Shown here: piece after piece, positions 14,729-24,018 of the stretch
How the letters are laid out: each line of letters begins with the position of its first letter
Position numbering within the stretch: position 1 is the first letter of the stretch
Assembly (NCBI GenBank): GCA_945919465.1
Contig: CAMEJG010000021.1
Span: forward strand, 1 to 34,709
DNA length: 34,709 bases
DNA from: an uncultured Anaeroplasma sp.
Lineage (GTDB): Bacteria; Bacillota_I; Bacilli_A; Acholeplasmatales; Anaeroplasmataceae
Direction of reading: 5' to 3'
Notes under the pieces: generated by a model
Seen by the model: only the letters and a program-made list of their open reading frames with translations
Told to the model about the DNA's origin: nothing
Databases searched by the model: none
Made by a program: the position numbers and the translations under genes

Positions 14729-14862
14729 GGCTCTATATCGAGCAGGAAGTGGCTGTGAAGTGGGAGGTTGCCGACACACCGAAGAGCGTTGTCATACAGC
14801 GTGTTGGGTTTTCTCATGGAGCAAGTCTATACTACGATTATAGGCGAAAGGAGTATATTAAA
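14729..14862 (+). promoter_or_regulatory. Structured, G+C-rich leader of rpsJ
   Basis: About 134 nt with visibly higher G+C than its surroundings. It folds into GCTC-TATATC-GAGC (14730-14743), a nested stem CCGACAC/GTGTTGG (14771-14777 with 14801-14807) enclosing GTTGT-CAT-ACAGC (14788-14800), and CTATA/TATAG (14827-14843). The ribosome site AAAGGAG follows. The position fits an autoregulatory ribosomal-protein leader; in E. coli this operon is controlled by L4 at its leader. I do not know the ligand here. A GTG at 14749 opens into rpsJ in frame but is not a credible start. Confidence 0.6.
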
Positions 14863-15171
14863 ATGGCAAAAGAAAAAATCAAAATTCGTTTAAAGTCTTA
14901 TGATCACAGATTATTAGACCTATCAGCAAAGAAGATTGTTGATAGCGTTAAGAAGGCAGGTTCAGTAGTAAATGGTCCTATTCCACTACCTACTGAAAAG
15001 GAAATCTTCACTATTCTTCGTTCACCTCACGTAAACAAGGATTCTCGTGAGCAATTCGAAAGAAGAACACATAAGAGATTAATCGAAATTGTGGATCCAA
15101 ATCCACAAACAATTGATGCTTTAATGCACATTGATCTACCTTCTGGTGTAGACATCGTATTAAAGAAGTAA
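14863..15171 (+). CDS. rpsJ: 30S ribosomal protein S10
   Basis: S10 of the small-subunit head; with NusB it also joins the Nus antitermination complex. Exactly 102 residues, the standard length. N-terminal [14 protein letters not shown] and later [22 protein letters not shown] are diagnostic. ATG 14863 is chosen over an upstream in-frame GTG because AAAGGAG lies 7-8 bases before it and homologues start with M-A-K-E-K-I. First gene of the long operon. Confidence 0.98.
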   Translation: MAKEKIKIRLKSYDHRLLDLSAKKIVDSVKKAGSVVNGPIPLPTEKEIFTILRSPHVNKDSREQFERRTHKRLIEIVDPNPQTIDALMHIDLPSGVDIVLKK

Positions 15172-15205
15172 TTAAAATAATTTAAAGAAAAGAGGAAAAT
15201 TTCAA

Positions 15206-15850
15206 ATGGCTAAGGGAATCTTAGGTAGAAAATTGGGTATGACTCAAATTTTCGATGCAGCTGGAAATTTAGTTCCAGTTACTATCATTGATTGTTCTGA
15301 TAATGTTGTATTACAACAAAAGACAGTTGAAAATGATGGTTATGTTGCTGTTCAGGTTGGATGCTGTAATAAAAGAGAAAATTTAGCAAATAAACCTGAA
15401 ATGGGCCATGTTGCAAAGGCTAACACTGCTCCTAAGCGCTTCATAAGAGAATTCCGTTTCTCAGAAGCACAAGGAAATGAGTTATTGTCTTACAATGTAG
15501 GCCAAGAAATTAAATGTGATATTTTTGCAGCAGGTGATGTTGTAGATGTTACTGGTACTTCTAAAGGTAAAGGATTTGCTGGTACAATCAAGCGTTATAA
15601 TCATGCTCGTTTAAGAATGAGTCATGGTACTTCAGCTTGTCATCGTATCGTTGGTTCTATGGGAGCTATCAAGGGTAACATGAAGGGTAAGAAAATGCCT
15701 GGACATATGGGACATGACACTGTAACATTACAAAACCTTACAATTGCTAAGGTTGATGCTGAAAGAGAATTAATCTTAGTTCGTGGTAATGTACCAGGAC
15801 CTAAGAAGGGATTCGTAGTAATTAAGACAGCTGTAAAGGCTGTAAAGTAA
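15206..15850 (+). CDS. rplC: 50S ribosomal protein L3
   Basis: L3 is a primary 23S rRNA binder near the peptidyl-transferase centre and helps start 50S assembly. 214 residues. It begins [15 protein letters not shown] and carries the long internal loop with [22 protein letters not shown] and GKKMPGHMG. The loop has [15 protein letters not shown] where most bacteria have HG-S-x-x-H-R-x-P-G-S-I-G, a mild variation. The spacing to rpsJ is 34 bases, with AAGAGGAAA before the ATG. Confidence 0.97.
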   Translation: MAKGILGRKLGMTQIFDAAGNLVPVTIIDCSDNVVLQQKTVENDGYVAVQVGCCNKRENLANKPEMGHVAKANTAPKRFIREFRFSEAQGNELLSYNVGQEIKCDIFAAGDVVDVTGTSKGKGFAGTIKRYNHARLRMSHGTSACHRIVGSMGAIKGNMKGKKMPGHMGHDTVTLQNLTIAKVDAERELILVRGNVPGPKKGFVVIKTAVKAVK

Positions 15851-15876
15851 TAAATTGGTAGGAAAGGAGATTTATT

Positions 15877-16509
15877 ATGCCAACAATCGCATTATTAAAT
15901 CAATCTGGAGAAAAAGTTAAAGATCTAGAGTTAAGTGCTGAAGTATTCGGTATTACTGAAATTAATCAGCAAGTAGTATATGATGTGGTTAACTGCCAAA
16001 GAGCAGCTATGAGACAAGGTACTCATGATACTAAGGGTCGTAGCGAGGTTCGCGGTGGTGGCCGTAAGCCATGGAGACAAAAGGGAACAGGACGTGCTCG
16101 TCAAGGTTCAATCCGTGCTCCACAATGGGTTGGTGGTGGAACAGTATTTGGTCCTACACCAAGAAGCTATGCCTTCAAGTTAAACAAGAAGGTTAAGAGA
16201 TTAGCTTTAAAGAATGTTTTATCTTATAAGTTAAACGAGAATGCTTTAACTGCTGTTGAAGCAATTAAGTTTGAAGAAATCAAAACTAAGAATTTTATTA
16301 AGTTCTTAGAAAACATTAAGGTTGAAGGAAAGACAATGGTTGTATGTGCTCCAGAGGAGCTTACAGCAGAGGCTGTTTATTCAGCTAGAAACATTGCAGG
16401 AGTATTCCTATCACCTGCTGATAATGCAAGCGTATATGAAATTCTATGTTACAAGAATTTAGTATTAACTAGCGCTGCAGTAGCTTATTTTGAGGAGGTT
16501 TTGAAGTAA
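15877..16509 (+). CDS. rplD: 50S ribosomal protein L4
   Basis: L4 lines the peptide exit tunnel and in some bacteria represses its own operon by binding the leader. 210 residues: globular domain plus the long basic loop, seen as [19 protein letters not shown] and [10 protein letters not shown] (residues ~48-85). A single base separates it from rplW. It is the natural candidate ligand for the structured rpsJ leader, by analogy with E. coli. Confidence 0.97.
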   Translation: MPTIALLNQSGEKVKDLELSAEVFGITEINQQVVYDVVNCQRAAMRQGTHDTKGRSEVRGGGRKPWRQKGTGRARQGSIRAPQWVGGGTVFGPTPRSYAFKLNKKVKRLALKNVLSYKLNENALTAVEAIKFEEIKTKNFIKFLENIKVEGKTMVVCAPEELTAEAVYSARNIAGVFLSPADNASVYEILCYKNLVLTSAAVAYFEEVLK

Positions 16510-16510
16510 T

Positions 16511-16798
16511 ATGACAAAGGCATTTGACATTATTCAAGGTCCAATCATCACTGAAAAGACTATGGCTTTAAAAGAAAGCTATAATAAATATACTTTTAAG
16601 GTATTAAAGACAGCTAACAAGGTTGAAATTAAAAATGCTGTTGAACAAATTTTTAATGTAAAGGTATTAAGCGTTCATACAATCAATGTATTACCTAAGC
16701 ACAAGAGAGTAGGTCAACATGAGGGCTACACTGCTGCTTATAAGAAGGCTATTTGTAAACTTGCAGATGGTCAAAAGATTGACGCTTTTGAGATCTAA
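16511..16798 (+). CDS. rplW: 50S ribosomal protein L23
   Basis: L23 sits at the tunnel exit, where trigger factor and the signal recognition particle dock. 95 residues, normal length. It shows [12 protein letters not shown] at the start and [17 protein letters not shown] in the middle. The Shine-Dalgarno GAGGTT lies within the end of rplD, so translation is likely coupled. Confidence 0.96.
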   Translation: MTKAFDIIQGPIITEKTMALKESYNKYTFKVLKTANKVEIKNAVEQIFNVKVLSVHTINVLPKHKRVGQHEGYTAAYKKAICKLADGQKIDAFEI

Positions 16799-16816
16799 TA
16801 GGAGGAATTATTAACT

Positions 16817-17650
16817 ATGGCAGTTAGAAAATATAAGCCAACGTCTAATGGTAGACGTAACATGTCAGTTTTAACATTTGATGAAATCACAACTGACACT
16901 CCTGAAAAGTCATTACTTGCACCTCTTAATAAAAAGGGAGGACGTAATAATACAGGACATATCACTGTTCGTCATCAAGGCGGCGGTGTTAAAAGACAAT
17001 ATCGTTTAATTGATTTTAAGAGAAACAAGGATGGTATCCCTGCAACTGTTAAAACAATTGAATACGATCCAAACAGAAGTGCAAACATTGCATTATTAGT
17101 TTATGCTGATGGTGAAAAGAGATATATCTTAGCACCTAAGGGCTTAACTGTAGGTACAGTTGTTGTATCTGGTGCTGATGCAGATATTAAGGTTGGTAAT
17201 GCATTACCTATCGTTAATATCCCAGTTGGTACATTAATTCATAATATTGAATTACATCCTGGTAAGGGTGGACAATTAGCACGTAGTGCTGGTGTTTCTG
17301 CTCAAATCTTAGGACGTGAAAGTGGATATGTTTTAATCCGTCTTGGTAGTGGTGAGGTTCGTAAGGTTCTTGCTACATGTAAGGCAACAGTTGGTGAGGT
17401 TGGTAATGAATCTCATGAACTTGTAAGAATTGGTAAGGCTGGTAGAGCTCGTCATATGGGCTTACGTCCAGAGGTACGTGGTTCTGTTATGAACCCTAAT
17501 GACCACCCTCATGGAGGTGGAGAAGGTAAGTGTCCAGTTGGTCGTCCTTCACCTATGACTCCTTGGGGTAAGCCTGCTTTAGGTTTAAAGACTCGTAAAC
17601 ATAAGAAAGCTTCTAACAAACTAATCGTTCGTAGAAGAAATGACAAATAA
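16817..17650 (+). CDS. rplB: 50S ribosomal protein L2
   Basis: L2 is needed for subunit joining and peptidyl transfer. 277 residues, standard. It shows [20 protein letters not shown], the RNA-binding middle (GSGEVRKVL), and the conserved [14 protein letters not shown] with the functionally critical His. TAGGAGGAA provides the ribosome site after rplW. Confidence 0.98.
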   Translation: MAVRKYKPTSNGRRNMSVLTFDEITTDTPEKSLLAPLNKKGGRNNTGHITVRHQGGGVKRQYRLIDFKRNKDGIPATVKTIEYDPNRSANIALLVYADGEKRYILAPKGLTVGTVVVSGADADIKVGNALPIVNIPVGTLIHNIELHPGKGGQLARSAGVSAQILGRESGYVLIRLGSGEVRKVLATCKATVGEVGNESHELVRIGKAGRARHMGLRPEVRGSVMNPNDHPHGGGEGKCPVGRPSPMTPWGKPALGLKTRKHKKASNKLIVRRRNDK

Positions 17651-17664
17651 TAAGGAGGAACAAA

Positions 17665-17946
17665 ATGGCTCGTTCAATTAAAAAAGGACCTTTCTGTGAT
17701 GATCATTTAATGAAGAAGGTTGAAGCACAGAACGCTTCAGGCGATAAAAAGGTTATCCAAACTTGGTCTCGTAGATCAACTATATTCCCTGCTTTTGTTG
17801 GATTAACAATCGCAGTTTATAACGGTCGTGAGCATGTTCCTGTATATATTACAGAAGACATGGTAGGACATAAGCTTGGTGAATTTGCACCAACTAGAAC
17901 TTACCGTGGACATGATGCTGACGATAAGAAAGCAAGCAAGAGATAG
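17665..17946 (+). CDS. rpsS: 30S ribosomal protein S19
   Basis: S19 pairs with S13 in the 30S head near the A-site tRNA. 93 residues, starting [14 protein letters not shown] and containing [20 protein letters not shown] and [14 protein letters not shown], all diagnostic. AAGGAGG is placed 7 bases before the ATG. Confidence 0.98.
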   Translation: MARSIKKGPFCDDHLMKKVEAQNASGDKKVIQTWSRRSTIFPAFVGLTIAVYNGREHVPVYITEDMVGHKLGEFAPTRTYRGHDADDKKASKR

Positions 17947-17963
17947 TAAAAGGAGATAAAACA

Positions 17964-18314
17964 ATGGAAGCAAAAGCAACTGCAAAAACTGTTAGAATAA
18001 CTCCACGTAAGGCACGTCTTGTTTTAGATTTAATTCGCAATAAGGATGTAGCTGAAGCAAAGGCTATCTTAAAGCTAACAAACAAGAAAGCTTGTGAAGT
18101 TATTAGTAAGGTTTTAAATTCTGCATGTGCAAATGCAGAGCACAACTATAATATGGATGTTAATAATCTATATATAAAAACAGCTTACGCTAATGATGGT
18201 GTTCGTATGAAGAGAATGTTACCTCGTGCTAAAGGCCGTGGTGATGTTATCATCAAGAGATGCTCAAATATCACTATTATCGTAGCTGAGAAAGAAACTA
18301 CAGAGGAGGAATAA
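17964..18314 (+). CDS. rplV: 50S ribosomal protein L22
   Basis: L22 extends a beta hairpin into the exit tunnel. 116 residues with [19 protein letters not shown] near the start and the tunnel-hairpin part [21 protein letters not shown] at the C-terminus (normally RxxPRAxGRAxxIxKRxSHI). The Asn in place of the usual His in RCSNI is a small deviation. rpsC follows after 3 bases. Confidence 0.97.
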   Translation: MEAKATAKTVRITPRKARLVLDLIRNKDVAEAKAILKLTNKKACEVISKVLNSACANAEHNYNMDVNNLYIKTAYANDGVRMKRMLPRAKGRGDVIIKRCSNITIIVAEKETTEEE

Positions 18315-18317
18315 CAT

Positions 18318-19046
18318 ATGGGTCAAAAGGTTAGTCCTGTAGGATTACGTGTTGGTATTAATCGTGATTGGGATGCTGCATGGTATGCAGAAAAGAACGA
18401 CGTTGCAGATCTATTATTAGAGGATCTAAAAATTCGTGAATATCTAGAAAAGACTTATGCAAAAGCAGCTGTATCACGTATTATTATTGAGCGTGTAAAA
18501 GGTCAAAATAATAAAGATCGTATTAAAATTACATTACATACTGCTAAGCCAGGTGTTGTAATTGGACATGAAGCTGAAACTAAGAATAAGGTAGTTGAAG
18601 GCTTAAAACATTTAACTAAGAAAGAAATCATACTAAATGTTGTTGAAATTAAGAAGCCTGAGCTTGATGCAACATTAGTAGCTAAGTCAATCGCTGAACA
18701 ACTTGAACAACGTGCTTCTTTCCGTCGTGTTCAGAAGATGGCTATTCAAAGAGCATTAAAGGCTGGTGCTAAGGGTGCTAAGACATTAATTTCTGGTCGT
18801 TTAGGTGGCGCAGAAATGGCTCGTAGTGAAGGTTATAATGAAGGACAAGTTCCTCTACAAACATTACGTGCAGATGTTGATTACGCTGTAGCTGAAGCAC
18901 ATACAACTTATGGAAAATTAGGTATTAAGGTTTGGATTTATAAGGGTGAAGTTTTCTCTATTCAACCAAGATCAGTTGAAACTAAGCCAAGAACTCCAAA
19001 ACAACCTAGAAAAGATAAGGCGCCTAGCTCTAAAGGAGGTAAATAA
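18318..19046 (+). CDS. rpsC: 30S ribosomal protein S3
   Basis: S3 lines the mRNA entry channel and has RNA-helicase-like function with S4 and S5. 242 residues: N-terminal [13 protein letters not shown], a KH type II domain (residues ~40-110), C-terminal domain with [13 protein letters not shown], and a Lys/Pro-rich tail. The KH loop reads [11 protein letters not shown], where most bacteria have IG-x-x-G: the second glycine is Ala. The fold is otherwise intact, and the frame has no sign of error. GAGGAATAAC precedes the ATG. Confidence 0.97.
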   Translation: MGQKVSPVGLRVGINRDWDAAWYAEKNDVADLLLEDLKIREYLEKTYAKAAVSRIIIERVKGQNNKDRIKITLHTAKPGVVIGHEAETKNKVVEGLKHLTKKEIILNVVEIKKPELDATLVAKSIAEQLEQRASFRRVQKMAIQRALKAGAKGAKTLISGRLGGAEMARSEGYNEGQVPLQTLRADVDYAVAEAHTTYGKLGIKVWIYKGEVFSIQPRSVETKPRTPKQPRKDKAPSSKGGK

Positions 19047-19048
19047 TT

Positions 19049-19468
19049 ATGTTAATGCCTAAAAGAGTAAAGTACCGTCGTCCTCATAGAGTTTACTATA
19101 GTGGTAAGGCTAAGGGTGGAACTGAGCTTGCATTTGGTGAGTATGGTTTACAAGCAACTGAAGGTTGTTGGGTTACAAACCGTCAATTAGAAGCTGCCCG
19201 TGTTGCTATTACACGTAAGATGAACCGTGAAGGTCAAGTATGGATTAAAGTATTCCCTCATTTATCTAAGACTAAGAAGCCTCTTGCAGTACGTATGGGT
19301 TCTGGTAAGGGTGCTCCAGAAACTTGGGTAGCAGTAGTAAAGAAGGGTGTAATTTTATTTGAGGTTGCAGGTGTATCTGATGAGATTGCACGTGAAGCAT
19401 TACGTTTAGCTTCTCATAAGCTACCTTGTTCAACAAAAGTTGTTGTAAAAGTAGGTGACGAGCAATGA
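19049..19468 (+). CDS. rplP: 50S ribosomal protein L16
   Basis: L16 organises the A-site side of the 50S subunit. 139 residues, starting [14 protein letters not shown], with [20 protein letters not shown] and the [16 protein letters not shown] loop near the peptidyl-transferase centre. TAAAGGAGG lies in the end of rpsC. Its stop overlaps the start of rpmC by four bases (ATGA), a sign of coupled translation. Confidence 0.98.
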   Translation: MLMPKRVKYRRPHRVYYSGKAKGGTELAFGEYGLQATEGCWVTNRQLEAARVAITRKMNREGQVWIKVFPHLSKTKKPLAVRMGSGKGAPETWVAVVKKGVILFEVAGVSDEIAREALRLASHKLPCSTKVVVKVGDEQ

Positions 19469-19665
19469 TAAAGACAACTGAAATTCGTAAGATGACTGTT
19501 GAAGAAATTAATAAGAAGATCGTTGATCTTAAGGAAGAATTATTCAACTTAAAGTTCCAAGCTGCTTTAGGAAATATTGAGAAGCCTGCTCGTATGAATG
19601 AAATCAAAAGAACAATTGCTAGAATGAAGACAGTTTTAACTGAGAAGGCTAGCAAGGCTGAATAG
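19465..19665 (+). CDS. rpmC: 50S ribosomal protein L29
   Basis: Small two-helix protein beside L23 at the exit site. 66 residues; [20 protein letters not shown] and [20 protein letters not shown] are typical. It starts inside the rplP stop codon. Confidence 0.97.
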   Translation: MIKTTEIRKMTVEEINKKIVDLKEELFNLKFQAALGNIEKPARMNEIKRTIARMKTVLTEKASKAE

Positions 19666-19676
19666 GAGGAAACAAC

Positions 19677-19937
19677 ATGGAACGCAATAGTCGTAAATAT
19701 TTTCAAGGAACAGTAGTTTCTGATAAAATGAATAAAACAATTGTTGTATCTGTTGATACTTTTGGTGTACACAAGCTTTATAAGAAGCGTGTAAAGAAAT
19801 CTACAAAGTTTCACGTACATGATGAAAACAACACTGCTAAGGTTGGAGATGTTGTTAAATTCATGGAAACTAGACCACTATCAAAAACAGTATGCTATAC
19901 TTTAGTTGAGATAGTTAAATCTAAAGAAACAATTTAA
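19677..19937 (+). CDS. rpsQ: 30S ribosomal protein S17
   Basis: S17 binds helices at the 5' domain of 16S rRNA and is an early assembly protein. 86 residues: [17 protein letters not shown] and [21 protein letters not shown], then ETRPLSKTV. The start follows GGAGGAAACAAC. Confidence 0.97.
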   Translation: MERNSRKYFQGTVVSDKMNKTIVVSVDTFGVHKLYKKRVKKSTKFHVHDENNTAKVGDVVKFMETRPLSKTVCYTLVEIVKSKETI

Positions 19938-19962
19938 TTAGTATCTGAAAGGAGGTACTATC

Positions 19963-20331
19963 ATGGTTCAACAAGAAACAAGAGTAGCAGTTGCTGATAA
20001 CAGCGGTGCTCGTTCATTATTAATAATTAAAATTTTAGGTGGAGCATTACATAGATACGCTAATGTTGGTGATATCGTTATATGTTCAGTTAAGGAAGCT
20101 TCTCCAAATGGCACAGTTAAGAAGGGTGATGTTGTTAAGGCAGTTATCGTTCGTACTAAGCAAGGAATTAGAAGACCTGATGGTTCATATATAAAATTTG
20201 ATGAAAACGCAGCAGTAGTTATCCGTGAGGATAAGACTCCACGTGGAACTCGTATTTTCGGACCTGTAGCTAGAGAGTTACGTGATAAGGATTTCATGAA
20301 GATCGTATCTTTAGCTCCCGAAGTACTATAA
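19963..20331 (+). CDS. rplN: 50S ribosomal protein L14
   Basis: L14 forms intersubunit bridge B8 with 16S rRNA. Exactly 122 residues, the family standard; [38 protein letters not shown] and [20 protein letters not shown] are diagnostic. AAAGGAGGTACTATC precedes the ATG. Confidence 0.98.
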   Translation: MVQQETRVAVADNSGARSLLIIKILGGALHRYANVGDIVICSVKEASPNGTVKKGDVVKAVIVRTKQGIRRPDGSYIKFDENAAVVIREDKTPRGTRIFGPVARELRDKDFMKIVSLAPEVL

Positions 20332-20345
20332 GGAGGTGCGCATAT

Positions 20346-20702
20346 ATGCATATTAAATCTGGAGATACAGTAGTAGTAATTGCTGGTAAGGATAAATTTT
20401 CAAAAGATAAGAAGGGTAATTTAGTACCTACAACTGGTAAAGTTTTAAAGGTTTTCCCTGCTGAAAACAAGGTATTAGTTGAAGGTGTTAATAAGGTTAA
20501 GAAGCATCAAAAGCCTACTCAAGCTAACCAAGAAGGTGGCATTATTGAGGTTGAAGCTCCAATTGATGCATCTAACGTAATGTTATTAAACCCTAAGACA
20601 AATAAGCCAGTACGTGTTGGTATCAAAGTTGTCGAAGATAAGAATGGCAAAACTAAGAAAATTAGAGTTGCAAAAGATGATACTCATTATGAGTTCGATT
20701 AA
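20346..20702 (+). CDS. rplX: 50S ribosomal protein L24
   Basis: L24 is an assembly initiator that binds the 5' end of 23S rRNA. 118 residues against a usual 100-105; the extra residues lie in the C-terminal part ([19 protein letters not shown]). A KOW motif is present near the start ([22 protein letters not shown]). AAGGAGGTG precedes the ATG. Confidence 0.96.
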   Translation: MHIKSGDTVVVIAGKDKFSKDKKGNLVPTTGKVLKVFPAENKVLVEGVNKVKKHQKPTQANQEGGIIEVEAPIDASNVMLLNPKTNKPVRVGIKVVEDKNGKTKKIRVAKDDTHYEFD

Positions 20703-20727
20703 TCTACTGGAGAGGAGGTAAACTTTC

Positions 20728-21267
20728 GTGAATCGTTTACAAGAGAAATATCAAACTTCTGTTAGAACAGAATTACAAAACAAATTCGCTTATAAGTCTT
20801 CTATGCAAATTCCTAGAATTGAGAAAATCGTAATCAACATGGGTGTTGGTGACGCTGTTGCAAATTCTAAGGTACTAGATGATGCAGTTGAAGAATTAAC
20901 TATTATTTCAGGTCAAAAGCCAGTTATCACAAAGGCAAAGAAGTCAATCGCAAACTTCAAGCTTCGTGAAGGAATGCCTATTGGTTGTAAGGTTACATTA
21001 AGAGGAGAAAGAATGTATCAATTCTTAGACAAGCTAGTTTCAATAGCTTTACCTCGTGTACGTGACTTCCATGGTGTTAATCCAAATGCATTTGATGGTC
21101 GTGGAAACTATACATTAGGTGTTAAAGAGCAATTAATTTTCCCTGAAATTAATTTTGATCAAATTAAAAAGGTTCGTGGTATGGATATCGTTATCGTTAC
21201 TACAGCACCAACAGATGAGGAAGGTCGTACTTTATTAGCATTAATGGGTATGCCTTTTAGAAAGTAA
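20728..21267 (+). CDS. rplE: 50S ribosomal protein L5
   Basis: L5 holds 5S rRNA in the central protuberance and touches P-site tRNA. 179 residues, GTG start after GGAGAGGAGG. Diagnostic blocks: [47 protein letters not shown], and [19 protein letters not shown]. Confidence 0.97.
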   Translation: MNRLQEKYQTSVRTELQNKFAYKSSMQIPRIEKIVINMGVGDAVANSKVLDDAVEELTIISGQKPVITKAKKSIANFKLREGMPIGCKVTLRGERMYQFLDKLVSIALPRVRDFHGVNPNAFDGRGNYTLGVKEQLIFPEINFDQIKKVRGMDIVIVTTAPTDEEGRTLLALMGMPFRK

Positions 21268-21283
21268 GAAAGAGGAATAAACT

Positions 21284-21469
21284 ATGGCAAAGACATCAAT
21301 GGTTGTTAAGAATCATAGAAAACCTAAATATGCTGCTCGTGAATATACTCGTTGTGAGCGTTGTGGCCGTCCACATGCTGTAATTAGTAAGTTCAAATTA
21401 TGCCGTATTTGTTTCCGTGAATTAGCATACAAGGGACAAATTCCAGGCGTTAAAAAAGCAAGCTGGTAA
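21284..21469 (+). CDS. rpsN: 30S ribosomal protein S14, type Z (zinc ribbon)
   Basis: S14 binds late in 30S head assembly. This is the short 61-residue zinc form: CERC and CRIC supply four cysteine ligands. The body matches [21 protein letters not shown]. This is the ancestral C+ type; zinc-free C- paralogues exist in many Bacilli but none is seen here. Confidence 0.98.
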   Translation: MAKTSMVVKNHRKPKYAAREYTRCERCGRPHAVISKFKLCRICFRELAYKGQIPGVKKASW

Positions 21470-21511
21470 TAAAATTATTTTTTCCAAGATAGAAAAAGGA
21501 GGAATCAGGTT

Positions 21512-21904
21512 ATGATGACAGATCCAATTGCGGATATGCTAACACGCATTAAGAATGCAAATGCAATGCGTCATGAAACTGTTACTGTTCAAAGCTCACA
21601 ATTAAAGAGTGCTATCCTTGAGGTTCTTAAGAATGAGGGCTTCATTGCTGGATATACAGTTTCTAAGGATGTTAAGAGTGTTACAACAATTACATTAAAA
21701 TATACTGAGAATAACCAAAGAGTAATCAAAGGTTTAAAGAGAATTTCTAAGCCTAGTCTTCATGTATATTCAACTGCTGAAGATTTACCAAAGGTATTAA
21801 ATGGTTTAGGTGTAGCTATTATCTCTACTTCTCAAGGAATTATGTCAGATAAACAAGCTCGTAAGCAAAAAATCGGTGGAGAAGTTTTAGCTTACGTTTG
21901 GTAA
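21512..21904 (+). CDS. rpsH: 30S ribosomal protein S8
   Basis: S8 binds the central domain of 16S rRNA; in E. coli it also represses the spc operon by binding near rplE. 130 residues: [20 protein letters not shown] and the C-terminal [22 protein letters not shown]. Two ATG codons stand in tandem; 21512 has the better distance (9) to AAGGAGG. A 42-base gap lies before it. Confidence 0.98.
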   Translation: MMTDPIADMLTRIKNANAMRHETVTVQSSQLKSAILEVLKNEGFIAGYTVSKDVKSVTTITLKYTENNQRVIKGLKRISKPSLHVYSTAEDLPKVLNGLGVAIISTSQGIMSDKQARKQKIGGEVLAYVW

Positions 21905-21929
21905 GATAAAAATACAGGAGGTGTTTTAA

Positions 21930-22472
21930 ATGTCTCGTATTGGTAATAAGGCAATTGCAATTCCTCAAGGTGTTACAGTTACTGTTACAGAAGGAAATAA
22001 TGTTACAGTAAAGGGACCTAAAGGTGAATTAACAAGCCAATTCAATAACGAACTAGAAATTAGCGTTAGTGCTACAGAAGTTTTAGTAAAGCGTCCTAAT
22101 GATACAAAATTAATGAAGACTATGCATGGTACTACTCGTGCATTATTACATAACATGGTTGTTGGTGTATCTGAAGGATTTAAAAAGCAATTAGAGATTA
22201 ACGGTGTTGGTTACCGTGCTCAATTACAAGGCAATAAGCTTATCGTTTCTGCTGGTTATTCTCATACAGTAGATATGGAAATTCCAGCTGATTTAAAGGT
22301 TGAATTACCTAAGAATACAGTTATTATTATTTCTGGTATTGATAAGCAAAAGGTTGGTCAATTTGCGGCTGAAATTCGTGAAATCCGTAAGCCTGAACCA
22401 TACAAAGGAAAGGGTATTAAGTATAGTAATGAAGTTATTCGTCGTAAGGAAGGTAAGACTGCTAAGAAGTAG
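21930..22472 (+). CDS. rplF: 50S ribosomal protein L6
   Basis: L6 lies near the sarcin-ricin loop and helps place translation factors. 180 residues, two similar domains: [36 protein letters not shown], and [26 protein letters not shown] before the ATG. Confidence 0.98.
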   Translation: MSRIGNKAIAIPQGVTVTVTEGNNVTVKGPKGELTSQFNNELEISVSATEVLVKRPNDTKLMKTMHGTTRALLHNMVVGVSEGFKKQLEINGVGYRAQLQGNKLIVSAGYSHTVDMEIPADLKVELPKNTVIIISGIDKQKVGQFAAEIREIRKPEPYKGKGIKYSNEVIRRKEGKTAKK

Positions 22473-22491
22473 TTAAGAAAGGAGTGCTAAT

Positions 22492-22854
22492 ATGATAAGT
22501 AAGGTATCTAAGAATGTAACTCGTCAAAAAAGACATTTACGTATTCGTCAAAATGTAAACGGAACTGCAGAAAAGCCAAGATTAGATGTATTCCGTTCAA
22601 ATAAGCAAATTTATGCACAAATCATTGATGATACAACTGGTAGAACTTTATGTAGTGCTTCTTCACTAGATAAAGAAATCAATTTATCAAATGGTTCTAA
22701 TGTAGCAGCAGCAACTGAGGTTGGTACTTTAGTAGCTAAGCGTGCATTAGCATTAAATATTGAAGCTGTAGTATTTGACCGTGGTGGTTATTTATACCAT
22801 GGACGTGTTAAGGCTTTAGCTGATGCAGCAAGAGCTGCAGGATTAAAATTCTAA
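22492..22854 (+). CDS. rplR: 50S ribosomal protein L18
   Basis: L18 binds 5S rRNA with L5. 120 residues: a basic N-terminus ([20 protein letters not shown]), [14 protein letters not shown], and [27 protein letters not shown] precedes the ATG. Confidence 0.98.
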   Translation: MISKVSKNVTRQKRHLRIRQNVNGTAEKPRLDVFRSNKQIYAQIIDDTTGRTLCSASSLDKEINLSNGSNVAAATEVGTLVAKRALALNIEAVVFDRGGYLYHGRVKALADAARAAGLKF

Positions 22855-22867
22855 GGAGGAAAAGTTT

Positions 22868-23383
22868 ATGCGTCAAGATCGTGTTGAGCGTAAAGAAGTT
22901 GAGCAACCAGAGTTTGAAGAGCGTGTTGTTACAATCAACCGTGTAACTAAGGTTGTTAAAGGTGGTAGACGTTTCCGTTTCGCTGCTTTAGTAGTTATCG
23001 GCGATAGAAAGGGACACGTTGGCTTCGGTACAGGTAAAGCTAATGAAGTACCTGATGCAATTAAGAAGGCTGTAGAGAGTGCTAAGAAGAACATGATTAC
23101 TGTTTCTACAGTAAATACTACAATTCCTCATGAAGTAACAGGTGTTTACGGTGCTGGCCGTGTAGTATTAAGACCAGCTTCAGCTGGTACTGGTGTTGTT
23201 GCCGGTGGTCCAGTTCGTGCTGTAATCGAATTAGCTGGTATCTCAGATATTTTATCTAAATCATTGGGTTCTGCTACACCAATTAATGTAGTTAGAGCTA
23301 CAGTAGAAGGGTTAAAGAGCTTAGAAACTGCTGAACAAGTAGCTGCTAGACGTGGCATCACAGTTGAAGAGCTTTTAGGGTAA
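22868..23383 (+). CDS. rpsE: 30S ribosomal protein S5
   Basis: S5 shapes the mRNA channel and decoding fidelity; mutations here give spectinomycin resistance or ram phenotypes. 171 residues: [39 protein letters not shown] and [32 protein letters not shown] precedes the ATG. rpmD starts 5 bases after its stop. Confidence 0.98.
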   Translation: MRQDRVERKEVEQPEFEERVVTINRVTKVVKGGRRFRFAALVVIGDRKGHVGFGTGKANEVPDAIKKAVESAKKNMITVSTVNTTIPHEVTGVYGAGRVVLRPASAGTGVVAGGPVRAVIELAGISDILSKSLGSATPINVVRATVEGLKSLETAEQVAARRGITVEELLG

Positions 23384-23388
23384 TTATC

Positions 23389-23562
23389 ATGTATAAGATC
23401 ACATTAGTAAAAAGCTTAATTGGTCGTAGACCTAATCAAGTTGCAACAGCTAAGGCTTTAGGTTTAACTAGAATTGGTCAAACTGTTACAAAAGAGGAAA
23501 ATGAAGCAATAAAGGGTATGATTGTTACCATAGCTCATATGGTAAAGGTTGTCCAAGAATAA
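23389..23562 (+). CDS. rpmD: 50S ribosomal protein L30
   Basis: L30, a small alpha/beta protein of the 50S subunit. 57 residues: YKITLVKSLIGRRPNQVATA, then KALGLTRIGQTV, and a C-terminal MVKVVQE, the usual layout. The ribosome site lies inside rpsE (GAGCTTTTAGGG), so translation is probably coupled. Confidence 0.95.
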   Translation: MYKITLVKSLIGRRPNQVATAKALGLTRIGQTVTKEENEAIKGMIVTIAHMVKVVQE

Positions 23563-23579
23563 TAAGGAGGTAGCAATCA

Positions 23580-24017
23580 ATGTTAAATCAATTAAAACCA
23601 GTAGAAGGCGCAAGACATTCTAAGAAGCGTCTTGGTCGTGGAATCGGTTCAGGAATTGGTCATACTTCAGGAAGAGGTACAAAGGGTCAAAATGCTCGTT
23701 CTGGTGGAGGAGTTCGTCCAGGATTTGAAGGAGGACAATTACCTTTATTCCAACGTTTACCAAAAAGAGGATTCCACAATCCAACTAGAGTTGAATATGC
23801 AATTGTAAATCTTGAGGATTTAAATGTATTCGAAAATGATTCTGTTGTTGATGTTCAAGCATTAATCGAAAAGGGTTTAATTAAGAACGTTAAGGACGGA
23901 GTTAAGGTTTTAGGTAAAGGTGAATTAACAAAGAAGCTTACTGTTAAGGCAAATAAGTTCTCAGAATCTGCTCAAAAGGCTGTTGAGGCTTTAGGCGGAT
24001 CTGTTGAGGTGATTTAA
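23580..24017 (+). CDS. rplO: 50S ribosomal protein L15
   Basis: L15 binds 23S rRNA in mid assembly. 145 residues with a very basic, glycine-rich N-terminus ([20 protein letters not shown], then [20 protein letters not shown]) and a globular C-terminal domain. TAAGGAGG precedes the ATG. secY begins one base after its stop. Confidence 0.98.
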   Translation: MLNQLKPVEGARHSKKRLGRGIGSGIGHTSGRGTKGQNARSGGGVRPGFEGGQLPLFQRLPKRGFHNPTRVEYAIVNLEDLNVFENDSVVDVQALIEKGLIKNVKDGVKVLGKGELTKKLTVKANKFSESAQKAVEALGGSVEVI

Positions 24018-24018
24018 T

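Noticed and set aside
14749-14862. In-frame GTG extension that would give S10 a 38-residue N-terminal addition
   Set aside because: The extension lies in a structured leader, has no ribosome site and does not resemble S10; ATG 14863 has AAAGGAG and gives the standard 102 residues.
19272-19820. 182-residue minus-strand open frame across rplP, rpmC and rpsQ
   Set aside because: It overlaps three certain ribosomal genes and has no credible domain or ribosome site.
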